Assembly: GCA_050246015.1 (NCBI GenBank)
Contig: JBFWWU010000023.1
Coordinates: 3,851 to 67,850 of the forward strand
Reading direction: 5' to 3'
Length of the DNA stretch: 64,000 bases
Source of the DNA: JTS-AC122 sp050246015
GTDB lineage: Bacteria > Planctomycetota > Phycisphaerae > Phycisphaerales > UBA1924
The translations under genes were made by a program, and so were the position numbers. The notes below the pieces were generated by a model. The model saw only the letters and a program-made list of their open reading frames with translations. It had not been told where the DNA came from and searched no databases. Position 1 is the first letter of the stretch; every line of letters starts with the position of its first letter. Shown here piece after piece: positions 23,233 through 32,700 of this stretch.

Positions 23233-24117
23233 CTATTTCTCATAGAAATAGAGCGTGGCTTTCCCCGCGTTGGCGTCCGCCAGCAGCGCGATCGCGTCCT
23301 TGGCGTACTTCTCGGCCTTGGGCCCGCTGCCGTTGTAGGACTTGATCACCCGCTCGAGTTGCTCGCGGCTCAGCGCGCCGCTGTGGCAGGTGCGTCCGGT
23401 CGCGCGGTCGATCAACTCGCGCAGATGGGCCGCGCAGTAATACAGGTCGGCGCGCCAGTCATCACCGGGGATCCGCGTGTCCTGGTCCCACCCCAGGATC
23501 CGGTACCGCACGTCGTCGGGCATCGGCGGGCGCCCGTACATCGTTTCCGAGTACGCGGCCGCGCGGCGGAGCGTGCTGCGCTTCATGTTGGCGAATCCGG
23601 ATGATGCGTTGGCGTACTTGTCGGGCACGACATCCCAGAACCACTCGTCCATGATCGCCGCGAATGTCTGTGTGCTGCGCTCGGCGAACTGACCGAACTT
23701 GCGGAACATCGTCGCGCCGGGGGCGTTTTCCTGCTGCAGGATGACCGCCAGCAGCATGTGCGGCACGCCGTGGTACTCCGCCGCTTCCTTCACCCACCGT
23801 CGGATTTCCTTGTCGGGCACCTCAAGCCGCAGGCCCTCTCCCTGCGCCGGGACGTACCACATCACCTGCAGCGGCGAGGGCAGGTCACCGCTGTAACTCT
23901 TGACTTTGTCCAGCCCGGCCAGTGACGTGCGCTCCATCCCCGAGCACGGACACCCCGCCCCGCCCGAACCACCCGCCGCGGGTTTCGTGCCCGACGAAGC
24001 CGGATGCACACCCGACGGCTTGGGCGCGCCCGAGTTGGCCAGCACCAGCGTGCCGTCATCCTGCAGCGCCGGCTCGCTGGTGGCGCCCTGTACTCCCGGC
24101 GGTCTTGCCGATCCCAT
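23233..24117 (-). CDS. putative lysozyme-fold/lytic transglycosylase-like protein
   Basis: 294-aa protein. A low-complexity N-terminal segment (about 60 residues, Gly/Pro/Ser-rich with GAGCPCSG) is followed by a helical domain containing EYHGVPHMLLAVILQQENAPG, in which the Gln-Glu after a hydrophobic helix resembles the catalytic Glu of transglycosylase/lysozyme-like domains. SYNGSGPKAEKYAKDAIALL near the C-terminus matches the Y-N-G-x-G pattern of the same fold. The start at 24117 follows GGAGG, preferred over ATG 24144. A peptidoglycan or chitin substrate is inference. It is adjacent to ugd in the same orientation, 43 bp downstream. Confidence 0.7.
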   Translation of the reverse strand: MGSARPPGVQGATSEPALQDDGTLVLANSGAPKPSGVHPASSGTKPAAGGSGGAGCPCSGMERTSLAGLDKVKSYSGDLPSPLQVMWYVPAQGEGLRLEVPDKEIRRWVKEAAEYHGVPHMLLAVILQQENAPGATMFRKFGQFAERSTQTFAAIMDEWFWDVVPDKYANASSGFANMKRSTLRRAAAYSETMYGRPPMPDDVRYRILGWDQDTRIPGDDWRADLYYCAAHLRELIDRATGRTCHSGALSREQLERVIKSYNGSGPKAEKYAKDAIALLADANAGKATLYFYEK

Positions 24118-24160
24118 GCACGCCTCCGATGGGCCGCTCACCACGCCGATCGGGCCGCGC

Positions 24161-25516
24161 TCACTGCGGCTTCACCGGCGCTCGACCCACGGAATAGTAC
24201 GCGAAGCCGAGTTCGCTGATGTGCTGACGCCGGTAGAGGTTCCGGCCGTCGAAGATCACGCGACCCTTCATGCTCCGCGCGATCCGGTCAAAGTCCGGGT
24301 TCTTGAACTCGTCCCAATCGGTCGAAATCACGAGCCCATCGGCCCCTTCCACGCACGCGTACATGTCGTCCACGATGTCGAAGTTGGGCCCGAGGTCGCG
24401 CCGGGCGTTTTCGTTCGCGACCGGATCGAACGCCCTCACTTTCGCGCCGAACGACAGCGCCTTGCGCATCAGCGTGATCGCCGGCGCTTCGCGGATGTCG
24501 TCGGTGCGCGGCTTGAACGCGATGCCCCAGAACGCGAGCGTCCTGCCCGTCAGCCCGCCGGGCGCGTCCTTCGCTTTGAAGTGCCCGAGGATCTTGCCGA
24601 AGAAGCGGTCGCGCTGCGCCTGATTGAGATCGTGCACCGCCTTGTTCACCGGCGTCGGCACACCCGCCTTCTCCCCCATCATGATGCACGCGAGCGTGTC
24701 CTTGGGGAAGCACGAGCCGCCGTACCCGAGCCCCGGATACAGGAACTGATTCCCGATCCGCTTGTCCGACGTCATCCCCTCGCGCACGCGGTTCACGTCG
24801 GCGCCGTACGCCTCGCACAGGTTCGCCATTTCATTGATGAACGAGATCTTGCACGCGAGCATCGCGTTGCTCGCGTACTTCACCATCTCGCTGGACAGGA
24901 TGTCCATCACGTAGATCGGATGCCCGTTGCGCACGAACGGGTCGTACAGGTCGCGCATCAGTTCGCCGACGGTTTCGCGCTCCACGCCCACCACAACTCG
25001 GTCCGGCTTGTTGAAGTCGTCGATCGCCGCCCCTTCCTTGAGGAACTCGGGGTTGTTGGCCACCTCGAAGGGAATGGTGGGTCCCACCTTGGCGCGGATG
25101 CGGTCGCGCACCGCGATCGTCGTCCCGACCGGGACGGTGGACTTCACGACGATCACCTTGGGCTTCTGCTTGGGCCCCAGCGTCGTCAGCACGTCCGCGA
25201 TCGCGTCCGCCGCGCTGTGGATGTACTTCATGTCCGTGTGCCCGCGATCGTCGCTGGGCGTCCCGACGCAGATGAAAATCATGTCCGCGTCGCGGTGGGC
25301 CTCCATCGCGTCGGTGGTGAACGTGAGCCGCTTGGCCGCGATGTTCCGGTCGAGCAGTTCGTTCAGTCCCGGCTCGTAGATGGGGCTCTCGCCGCGGCGC
25401 AGTTTCTGCACCTTCGCCTCGTCCACGTCAAGGCAGACGACGTTATTGCCGGTATTCGAGAGGCACACGCCCGTCACCAAGCCCACGTACCCCGTGCCGA
25501 CCATCGTCAAACGCAT
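24161..25516 (-). CDS. ugd: UDP-glucose 6-dehydrogenase
   Basis: 451-aa cytosolic enzyme that oxidises UDP-glucose to UDP-glucuronate with two NAD+. The N-terminal NAD motif is VGTGYVGLVTGVCLSNTGN; the catalytic cysteine is in YGGSCFPKDT; further signatures are EPGLNELL, CVGTPSDD, KSTVPVGT and NPEFLKEGAAIDDF. The length is typical. UDP-glucuronate is a precursor for acidic exopolysaccharides, so it probably serves the polysaccharide locus that begins about 4 kb away (29.8-63.4 kb), although it is outside it. The start at 25516 is set by homology. Confidence 0.96.
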   Translation of the reverse strand: MRLTMVGTGYVGLVTGVCLSNTGNNVVCLDVDEAKVQKLRRGESPIYEPGLNELLDRNIAAKRLTFTTDAMEAHRDADMIFICVGTPSDDRGHTDMKYIHSAADAIADVLTTLGPKQKPKVIVVKSTVPVGTTIAVRDRIRAKVGPTIPFEVANNPEFLKEGAAIDDFNKPDRVVVGVERETVGELMRDLYDPFVRNGHPIYVMDILSSEMVKYASNAMLACKISFINEMANLCEAYGADVNRVREGMTSDKRIGNQFLYPGLGYGGSCFPKDTLACIMMGEKAGVPTPVNKAVHDLNQAQRDRFFGKILGHFKAKDAPGGLTGRTLAFWGIAFKPRTDDIREAPAITLMRKALSFGAKVRAFDPVANENARRDLGPNFDIVDDMYACVEGADGLVISTDWDEFKNPDFDRIARSMKGRVIFDGRNLYRRQHISELGFAYYSVGRAPVKPQ

Positions 25517-25685
25517 CGTTTCGCTCCACTAGCCCGATCCGGGCGTCCGCTGAGGCGGGGAGCCCGATGGGGGACCGAGTATATCGACCCTGCCGCGCCG
25601 CTTCCCTGCGTTGCACGCCGGCGCTCCCTGCTTCGCACGAAGTTTATCGGTCAGAATCACCCCGCACGTTGGCGGCGCGGGCGGC

Positions 25686-25732
25686 GGAAATGAACAGCCC
25701 GGGCGGGTCGAGTTCGACCGCCGCCCGGGCTG
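25686..25732 (-). terminator. intrinsic terminator for the gene starting at 26188
   Basis: A long hairpin: CAGCCCGGGCGG (25695-25706) with CCGCCCGGGCTG (25721-25732), plus an inner GTCG/CGAC pairing. On the minus strand it is followed by TTCATTTCC. It lies 39 bp after the stop at 25772. Confidence 0.75.
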
Positions 25733-25771
25733 ATGGCGAGGAGGCTATTTCGATCACGTCCCCGATCGACG

Positions 25772-26188
25772 TCACGCCGGCCAGGCGACCGTCATCGACC
25801 GCGGCGCGTCCGGCGATCCGTCGGCCCGGCGCAGTTGCACGAAGACTTCGATCATGGCCGGTTTGGCGTCCTTCACGTGCACGCGGTACTGCACGCTCCG
25901 CGCATCGCCCGCCGACGGGTCGATGCAGTTCCCCCAGGTGAAGTACTCCTTCCCCTGCGCCCCGGCGGATCGAGCCTGAAGCCGCATCGCGTCGGGCTCC
26001 AAGACGACGCCCGTCAGGTGGCGGGCCTTGATCCGCACTCGCCAGGCGCCGGTGTCACGATCGGTCTCCTTGTACGCCGCGAACGCGTAGTCGTCGTTCA
26101 GCACCGCGTCGTAGGCATCGAGGTACCCCAGGGGCGTGATGTCGGTTCGCGAATCGGAGTCGGGTGCGGCCACGAGTTGAGTCTGCAT
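25772..26188 (-). CDS. conserved hypothetical protein
   Basis: 138-aa soluble protein, unrecognised. It has no signal peptide or membrane segment. Features are LGYLDAYDAVLNDDYAFAAYKETD, a beta-rich centre (WRVRIKARHLTGVVLE) and a C-terminal strand VQYRVHVKDAKPAMIEVFVQLRR. An AAAGGAGG ribosome site lies 7 bases before the start, and a terminator lies after it. It is probably co-directional with the three small minus-strand genes up to 27529, but separated from the next by 45 bp. Confidence 0.75.
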   Translation of the reverse strand: MQTQLVAAPDSDSRTDITPLGYLDAYDAVLNDDYAFAAYKETDRDTGAWRVRIKARHLTGVVLEPDAMRLQARSAGAQGKEYFTWGNCIDPSAGDARSVQYRVHVKDAKPAMIEVFVQLRRADGSPDAPRSMTVAWPA

Positions 26189-26233
26189 GATGAGCCTCCT
26201 TTTTAGCGGTGTGCGAACGGGAAGGCGACGCGG

Positions 26234-26545
26234 TCAGCGCGACACTTCCAGCCAGATGAACAGTCCGATGAGGAACGCCGCGGGAAATCCGCCGACCAGA
26301 GCGGCCAGCCCGGGCCGCCCTTCCACCAGCGCCCAGACTGCGCCGGTCATGAGCGCGGTGCCGATGATCGCCGTTGCGAGCAGCCCGGCCTTCAGCCTCG
26401 CCAGCATCTGCGGCGAACTGTTGGGCGCGCCCGCCAGCAGCAGCACGAACAGGCCGAGCGATGCCATGACCCCGGCAATGATCGCGAGAATGGCAAGCAC
26501 GCTGAGCACCGTCGATCTCCAGGCGGTTTGGGTTGTCGTCGTCAT
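26234..26545 (-). CDS. small integral membrane protein
   Basis: 103-aa protein with three predicted transmembrane helices: about residues 11-38 (STVLSVLAILAIIAGVMASL), 52-73 (LKAGLLATAIIGTALMTGAV) and 79-100 (GLAALVGGFPAAFLIGLFIW). No catalytic or transport motif is recognised. The start at 26545 is chosen for the MTTTTQTAW beginning; an upstream in-frame extension is uninformative. Function unknown. Confidence 0.7.
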   Translation of the reverse strand: MTTTTQTAWRSTVLSVLAILAIIAGVMASLGLFVLLLAGAPNSSPQMLARLKAGLLATAIIGTALMTGAVWALVEGRPGLAALVGGFPAAFLIGLFIWLEVSR

Positions 26546-26639
26546 GTAGGACCTTGGAAGTGAATCCGCGGACCAAACCCGCGGCACCGTTCAATGCGAC
26601 GCCCGATCGCCCGGCGGCTACCACAAACTCATCGGTCCC

Positions 26640-27200
26640 CTACCTGGCCCCAGACTCCGGCGTGCTCGCCGGCTTGGTGAGCGTCAGGGCGTGCACGGGC
26701 GCCAGCCGCCCCAGCACGTGCCCGGTCACGCCGTTGTACGTCTGGATGCCCGCCTCGTCGCACGCAAAACGGACCTGGTCGATATCCGAGCGCAGCAGGA
26801 TCATCACCTGCATCGGCGTGACACGCGGGTCATGCGCCAGCGCCGCGATGGCCAGCCGCGCGGATCGCGTCACCGTCGCATCAACGGGAAAGTCGTTCGC
26901 GGCCTGGGCCGCCTCCGCCGCATCGATCGCCCAGCGCATCGCGTCCACGGCGGCTCTCCCGCCCGGGTTCACCCGCGCCGCCACCGCGCCTCCCAGCACT
27001 CGGCGCTCCCGGTGCATCCCATCTCCCTCCGCGGCGCACCGCTCGATCGCATCGCACCCCCGCATGATCGCCTCGTGCGCGTCCCGGGGCCCGTCCGCCA
27101 TCATCGCCAGGGCCCCGCGCCGCACCATCCGCGCGGCGATCAGCGTCTGCGCCCACAGCGGCAGCGTCTCGAACCCGTCCACGTCCAACAGACTCGGCAC
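26640..27200 (-). CDS. hypothetical helical protein
   Basis: 186-aa Ala-rich, probably helical protein with no recognised domain. The start is a GTG at 27200 (VPSLLDVDGFETLPLW), with GGAG seven bases upstream. The same frame stays open far upstream, but that part overlaps the separate membrane-protein gene 27230-27529 and is Gly/Arg-rich shadow. Features include WAQTLIAARMVRRGAL, a repeated AARLAIAALA-like pattern and DQVRFACDEAGIQTYNG. It is possibly co-transcribed with the membrane gene just upstream. Confidence 0.65.
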   Translation of the reverse strand: MPSLLDVDGFETLPLWAQTLIAARMVRRGALAMMADGPRDAHEAIMRGCDAIERCAAEGDGMHRERRVLGGAVAARVNPGGRAAVDAMRWAIDAAEAAQAANDFPVDATVTRSARLAIAALAHDPRVTPMQVMILLRSDIDQVRFACDEAGIQTYNGVTGHVLGRLAPVHALTLTKPASTPESGAR

Positions 27201-27229
27201 GCTTTTTCTCCAAGCAGGACCGTCGCGGG

Positions 27230-27529
27230 TTATCGTCCCTTGGCCGCCTCGATCACCCATCGCACGGCGTTCACCAGCACCAGCGCCACCACGAACACTG
27301 AGATCCAGTTCGGCACGCGCTTGAGCAGCCAGAGATTCCACATCAGCCCCGCGGCGTACATCAACCCCACGACCCCCCCGATGATCGACACCCCGATCAG
27401 GAGTCCCACCGCCATCCCTCGCTGCGGGTCGTGCTGCTTGGGCGGCGTGGCGATCGCCAACCACGGCCCGGCGATCCAGATCGCCAGCACCACCCACGTC
27501 ATCACCATGACCGCGCGCGAATCCAGCAT
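27230..27529 (-). CDS. small integral membrane protein
   Basis: 99-aa protein with three predicted transmembrane helices: about residues 5-23 (VMVMTWVVLAIWIAGPWLAI), 38-58 (AVGLLIGVSIIGGVVGLMYA) and 72-92 (NWISVFVVALVLVNAVRWV). It has a basic C-terminus (IEAAKGR) and no recognised family. The start at 27529 lies after GGGAG; an earlier in-frame methionine codon is not supported. It sits 29 bp upstream of the gene ending at 26640, in the same orientation. Confidence 0.7.
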   Translation of the reverse strand: MLDSRAVMVMTWVVLAIWIAGPWLAIATPPKQHDPQRGMAVGLLIGVSIIGGVVGLMYAAGLMWNLWLLKRVPNWISVFVVALVLVNAVRWVIEAAKGR

Positions 27530-27673
27530 TGCATGCGCTCCCGCTGCCCTCAATCCGCCTGAGTTCAATGCGACGCCGGGACCGGTCAGGGCCAGCGACT
27601 TCCAGAAGCATCACGAGAAACCCGCCGCGCCGCCCGGGGGGGCGGGGGGGGGAGATGGGGGATCGGAGGCGGA

Positions 27674-28780
27674 TCAGTCTCCGAAACTCGTGTACACGGC
27701 CCGCGCCGCCGCCACGAGCGGATGATCCACCGGCACCAGCCGCTGACGCCCCGCGCACTCGCTGAGCGGCACATCCGTCAGCCGAAGCCCGGTCATCGCC
27801 ACCATGCGCCCCCGGGCGCCGTCACGCAGCAGCCGCATCGCTTCGTGCCCGAACTGAGTGGCGAGCACCCGGTCGGCGGCCACCGGGCTCCCGCCGCGCT
27901 GCACGTGCCCCAGAACGACGTGCCGGCATTCGATCTTTGTGGCTCGCTCGATATGGTCCGATACGTACTTGGCGATGCCCCCCAGCCGGATGGGGTCGGG
28001 CAGGGTCGGATCAACCGCGGCGACGACCGGCGTACCGCCGCGCGGCCTGGCCCCTTCGGCGATGCACACCACCGAGTAGCGCTTCCCCATCCGCGACCGG
28101 GCCACGATCGCCGCCTCCACCGCCTCCAGTGAAAAGGGGATCTCGGGGATCATGATCACATCCGCGCCGCTGGCAACCCCGGCGTGCAGCGCGATCCACC
28201 CCGCGTTGCGCCCCATCACTTCGACGAACAGCGCGCGGTGGTGCGACGCCGCCGTCGTGTGCACTCGATCCAGCGCCCCGGTCGCCGTCTCCACCGCCGT
28301 CAGGAATCCGAAGGTCAGATCCGTGCCGAAGAGGTCATTGTCGATGGTCTTTGGAATCCCGATGACGTTGACGGCGGCGCCGCCCGCCCGGTCGATGTGA
28401 TCCGCGATCGTCATCGATCCGTCTCCCCCGATCACCACCAGCGCATCCAGCCCGTGGCGACGGTATGTCTCGAAGCAACGCTCGGTGACGTCGGCGTACT
28501 GCGGTTCACCCGTCGCCGACGTCCCGACGCGGTACCGGGTGGGCGTCGAGCGATTGCACGTTCCCAGGATCGTGCCCCCGGAGGTGAGGATTCCAGACAC
28601 GTCCGCGGCGCTCAGGTCGCGCCCGCGGTCTTCGATCAGTCCGAGGAAGCCGTCCTCGAACCCGACGACCTCGATGCCGTGGTACGCCGCGTCCTTGGTG
28701 ACGGCTCGGATGACCGCGTTCAGCCCCGGACAATCACCCCCGCCGGTGAGCATCCCGATTCGCCTGATCGATGTCGCCAT
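27674..28780 (-). CDS. pfkA: 6-phosphofructokinase (group III, ATP-type residues)
   Basis: 368-aa glycolytic enzyme phosphorylating fructose 6-phosphate. Signatures are IGMLTGGGDCPGLNAVIRA, SGGTILGT, VVIGGDGSM, GIPKTIDND, VEVMGRNAGWIAL and LGHVQRGGSPVAADRV. The Gly in GGDGS (E. coli position 104) favours ATP, while Lys in PKTIDND (position 124) is shared with PPi-dependent and actinobacterial mixed group III enzymes. ATP use is thus more likely, but not certain. The start at 28780 is set by homology. It is monocistronic, followed by small membrane-protein genes. Confidence 0.92.
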   Translation of the reverse strand: MATSIRRIGMLTGGGDCPGLNAVIRAVTKDAAYHGIEVVGFEDGFLGLIEDRGRDLSAADVSGILTSGGTILGTCNRSTPTRYRVGTSATGEPQYADVTERCFETYRRHGLDALVVIGGDGSMTIADHIDRAGGAAVNVIGIPKTIDNDLFGTDLTFGFLTAVETATGALDRVHTTAASHHRALFVEVMGRNAGWIALHAGVASGADVIMIPEIPFSLEAVEAAIVARSRMGKRYSVVCIAEGARPRGGTPVVAAVDPTLPDPIRLGGIAKYVSDHIERATKIECRHVVLGHVQRGGSPVAADRVLATQFGHEAMRLLRDGARGRMVAMTGLRLTDVPLSECAGRQRLVPVDHPLVAAARAVYTSFGD

Positions 28781-28821
28781 GGACGAGCATACCCGCGTCA
28801 AGAGGCGGACGCGGGGGCGCC

Positions 28822-28850
28822 AAAAACAGAGAACCCCGCCGAAGCGGGGT
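28822..28850 (-). terminator. intrinsic terminator of the PLP-CTERM protein gene
   Basis: On the minus strand, ACCCCGC-TTCG-GCGGGGT (28833-28850), a stable UUCG tetraloop hairpin, then TCTCTGTTTTTG. It lies 33 bp after the stop at 28884. Confidence 0.88.
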
Positions 28851-28883
28851 CCTCGTGAGAATCAGGTTTCAATCGAGACTGCA

Positions 28884-29597
28884 TCAGGCAAGACGGCGGC
28901 GGCGGATGCCGGCGACGCCGAGGATGCCCGCCAGACCGGCGAGGCCGGCCGACGGCAGCGGAATCGGCTGCACGCACGACGCCTGATCAACGCCCGAGTC
29001 CGGGAGGTTGAACACCACGGATCCCGTCGCGCCGCGGTTCAGGACGAACGTGTAGGTCGTCGCGATCCGGTACGGCGTGGCGACGGGAGTCACGACGGTG
29101 GTCGGACCCTGGCCGCGGTTGAAGACGACGGTGCCGGGACCGCCGGCGACTTCCGCCTGATTGAGCGTCGGGAGGGCGGTCGTCTCGTGCGTCGAAGTGA
29201 CGTTCAGCGACGCCGACTGACCAGCGCCGGAGAAGTTCGCATCACCGTTGAACTGGTGCGAGCCCGTCCAACCGAGCGCCACGGGGATGTCATAGTCCTG
29301 CACGATGGTGACGGTCAGCGTGACGTTCCCGCTCATCGAGCTGGTGAACGAAAACTGGGTGAGCGTCAACAGCAGGTTGCACCCACCGTCGAAGCTGCTG
29401 GCATTGACCACGCCGCTGAACGACGCGCCACCGATATTCCCGCTGATGCTCGTAGAGCTCTGGCCGTTGACCGCCAGCACGTTCGAGTTCCCGAAGGATC
29501 CCCCGAAGTTGCCGCCGATCGTGACCAGTGCTCCCGAAGCCGAGCCCGCCGCGGCAGCGAGAATTGCCGCAGCAAGGATTGAACTGAGAGTCTTCAT
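28884..29597 (-). CDS. PEP-CTERM-like (PLP variant) exosortase substrate protein
   Basis: 237-aa secreted protein. The signal peptide is about residues 1-22 (MKTLSSILAAAILAAAAGSA), followed by a Ser/Thr/Gly-rich beta-sandwich-like body. The C-terminus has the tripartite sorting tail: PIPLPSAG, then hydrophobic LAGLAGILGVAG, then IRRRRLA. The PLP motif is a known variant of PEP (VPLPA-type). AGGAAG lies before the start at 29597. It is the first gene beyond the giant TPR protein and in the same orientation as the exosortase locus, and it has its own promoter (29676-29704). It is a likely processed surface/matrix protein; function otherwise unknown. Confidence 0.85.
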   Translation of the reverse strand: MKTLSSILAAAILAAAAGSASGALVTIGGNFGGSFGNSNVLAVNGQSSTSISGNIGGASFSGVVNASSFDGGCNLLLTLTQFSFTSSMSGNVTLTVTIVQDYDIPVALGWTGSHQFNGDANFSGAGQSASLNVTSTHETTALPTLNQAEVAGGPGTVVFNRGQGPTTVVTPVATPYRIATTYTFVLNRGATGSVVFNLPDSGVDQASCVQPIPLPSAGLAGLAGILGVAGIRRRRLA

Positions 29598-29669
29598 AGT
29601 GATTCTTCCTACGCACAAATCTGAACACATGTTGGAGTAGAGGTATGAAGCGTCATGGCTTCGACGTCA

Positions 29670-29704
29670 GCATCTATCATAGATGCCCAAGTCGTTGATG
29701 CAAA
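29670..29704 (-). promoter_or_regulatory. promoter with palindromic operator upstream of the PLP-CTERM gene
   Basis: On the minus strand, -35 TTTGCA (29699-29704), 17-base spacer and -10 TATGAT (29676-29681, five of six consensus bases). The -10 box is embedded in the palindrome GCATCTA-TGA-TAGATGC (29670-29686), so a protein bound there would block the promoter. It lies about 79 bp before the start codon. Confidence 0.5.
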
Positions 29705-29772
29705 CCATTTTAGGGGTCACATGTCGATTCTCCTTGTAAAAGATTCTGAGAGCACGTCGAATAACCACGCAG

Positions 29773-32700
29773 TTATTCATTTGTTCGGATAGACGTCGCC
29801 CCCACTCGCTCCTTCAGCTTTGCAATTCTTGTCTGCAATCCCCCGTCAACAGGGGGTACTGATCTCAGCATGGACTCCACCCGCGACACCGATGACTTTG
29901 CGTCCGAGAACAACCCGCTGAGCACCTGCGCCTCGGCGAGCCCGACCCACAATGCCGCGTCATTCGCGTTAAGCCGCGTTGCTCGTTCGTAGGTCTGCAG
30001 CGCGTCAGTGCCCTTGGCCTGCTTGATCTGCACGAGTCCAAGGGTGTCGAGCGTGCCCGCGACAAACGCCGGCGGGAGCCCGCGCCGTTCACTCTCCGTG
30101 ACGGCCCGAGTCGCCAGCAGCACCGCCTCCGACGAATCGCCGCCGTAGGAGTGCAGCAGGAACGCCAGGTTGTTGAGCGCGATGGGATCGCCCGAGTCAG
30201 TCCGGAGAATTGTTCGGTAGGCTTCCTGGGCCTTGGGCACGTCGTTGAGCGATTGGTAGCACGAGGCCAGCAGCAGGAGCGCGTCACGCATGATGCGCTG
30301 GTCGGTGGTGCTGATGGCCGAGAGGATCTGCGCGGCGCGGTTGAAATCATCCGCCGCCGCCGACTTGGCCGCCAAGTCGTGCCAGAACGTGCCGAGCACG
30401 AGTTGCGTCGCGGCGTCCTTGCCGGCGCCGGCTGCCGCGTCCGCCGCCCAGGACCGCTGGGCCGCCTGGTCGGTGTCGTGCAGCGCGGCGACGTGCAAAT
30501 ACACGCCGAGCCATTCGGGCGACTTGCCGGCTCTGGGGAGCAGCAGGTCATGCGCCTCGCTTGACCGACCGGCCTTGACCAGCGCGCCCGCGTAGGTCTC
30601 CAGGACGCTGGGCGCCCGGTCCGCGTCCTGGATGCAGCGATCTTTCCAAGGCTCGACGAGATCGAGGGCGTCCTTGGCGCGCCCCTGTCGCAGCCGGACG
30701 CGCGCGAGTTGCATGTCGGGCTCGAACGCGTCGGTGAGCGAGAGCCTTTTCCAGGCCTCGGCGGCGTCGCCCGCTTCGTCGAGCCTGCCGACGGCCGCGA
30801 ACGCCTCGGCCGCGAGCCGGGCGGCTCGTACATTGTCCGGCAGCGCGGCCCGCAGCCCGCGCGCGTTCTGCACGACCCCATCTACGTCGCCCGTCTCCAG
30901 GCTTCCGACGACCAGCGAATGCCACCCAGGATAGAAGCGCGGGTACGAACGCGTCAGGGCGACCAGTTCCGACATGTAGCGCTCACGGTTGGGCGGCGTG
31001 GATTCAAGCAGGGAGACCGCGGACAACCACTGCTCCATCGCCTTGGGATCTTCGCTCGTCATCAGCGAAGCAAGCGTCTCACCCAGCGCGCCGGGCGAGA
31101 GGGACCCGCCTTGCCGGGCCTTGGCGACATTGGCCAGCGCCTTGAGGCGCTTGTTCGATGGATCCTTCTTGAGCGCATCGGAGAGCAAGGGCAGCGCCTG
31201 CTCGACGTGCCCGCTGCGCAGGTGGAACATCACCAGGTCCGACACTCGATCCGGATCGCCCCCGGCAGCCGCCTGCTCGTACATCCGCTGGGCGGCTTCC
31301 AGGCGTCGATGGCGCTCCAGGAACGTCGCGCGGGCCGTGAATCGATCGGCCGCGGGGAGGCTCTCGGGAAGGCGATCGAGCAACTTCTCGCCGGCGTCGA
31401 CGTCGCCCGACGACGCCGCGAAATCCGCCGCCGCGATCAGGACCTGGGCGCTGGGATTCTTGGCCGAGGTCAACTCGGCGAAGACCGTGGCGGCCCGCCC
31501 GGGATCGCCGCTGCTGGCCAGGCACATCGCCCAGGCCAGCCGGTCGTCTTGCGAGCCGCCGCCCTCGACGATCGCGGCGTAGTCCGCGGCGGCCTGCTGC
31601 CAGCGCCCGTGCTCGGCCAGCAGCCTCGCACGCTGGCGCCGCTGCTCCTGAGAAAGGGCCGAGAGTCGGAGCATCGCATCGAGCCTGCGATCCGACTCGA
31701 CGCGCCGCCCGGCACGATCCAGCGCCGAAATCAGGGCGGGATAGAACGTCGGATCCAGCGGGTTGGCATCGACGGCGCGGATGATGTGCTCAACCGATTT
31801 GCCCGGGTCTCCGAGCGCCCGGTGCGCGTCGGCGATCAGCGCCAGCGCCAGTGAGTTGTCCGATTCCGCGTTCACCACCGGGACCAGCAGTTGCACCGCG
31901 CGCGAGGCGTAGTCCGAACTGGGCTTGAACACCAGCAGCCGCCGGGCCTCGAAGACCCGCCACAGCGTCGAGTCATCACCGCTGATGTCCCGGTAGCGCT
32001 TGATGGCGGCGGCGACCGTCGGCTCGTCGGACCACGCCGACTCCGAGTTCAACAGCAGCGTCTGCGCCGCCGTCTCGGTCGGATGATCCGCCGCGATCTT
32101 CCGCAGTTGCTCGATCGCCCGCGGGTCGCCGCGCCGGTCGAGATAGGCCGCCAGTCGGCGCTGCGCCGCGTCCTTGGCGGCGCCGGTCTGGGAATCAATC
32201 AGCGCCGCGAGGATCGCTTCCGCGCCCGTGGGGTCGGTGTCGGCCAGCCCCTCGGCCGCGGCCAGCGCAACGTCGGGATCGGCCGGGTACTGCTTCCGCG
32301 CCATCTCCAGCACCGACCGAGCCAGGGGTGCATCGATCGGACGGATCGAGTCAGCCAGGTACACCAGCGACTCGGCCGGGAGGCTCGCGCTCGACGCAAG
32401 TACGCGGCGCGTCATCGCGATCGCCTCGTCGCGGCGCGAGGCCCTCGCGTGCAGGCGAGCGCGGTACGTCTGGATCAGCGCATCGTCCTGCCGCTCCTTG
32501 CCGAGTTGTGTGACAAAGGCCTCGGCATCACGCGCAAAGGCGGGGTCTGAGGACACCTCGGCGGCCCGCACGGAGGCGTCGGCGAGCATGTACGCCTCGC
32601 CCAGTCGCTGCCGAGCGCGGTACGCCTCGCTCGCCTGCGAGAGCGCCTCGAACACCTGGTTCGCGCGGAGCAGCAGCCCGACCAGCGACCGCCGCGCGAT

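Noticed and set aside
26640..27758. A 372-codon version of the gene starting at 27200
   Set aside because: The upstream part overlaps the separate three-helix membrane gene (27230-27529) and is Gly/Arg shadow; a GTG with GGAG supports 27200.
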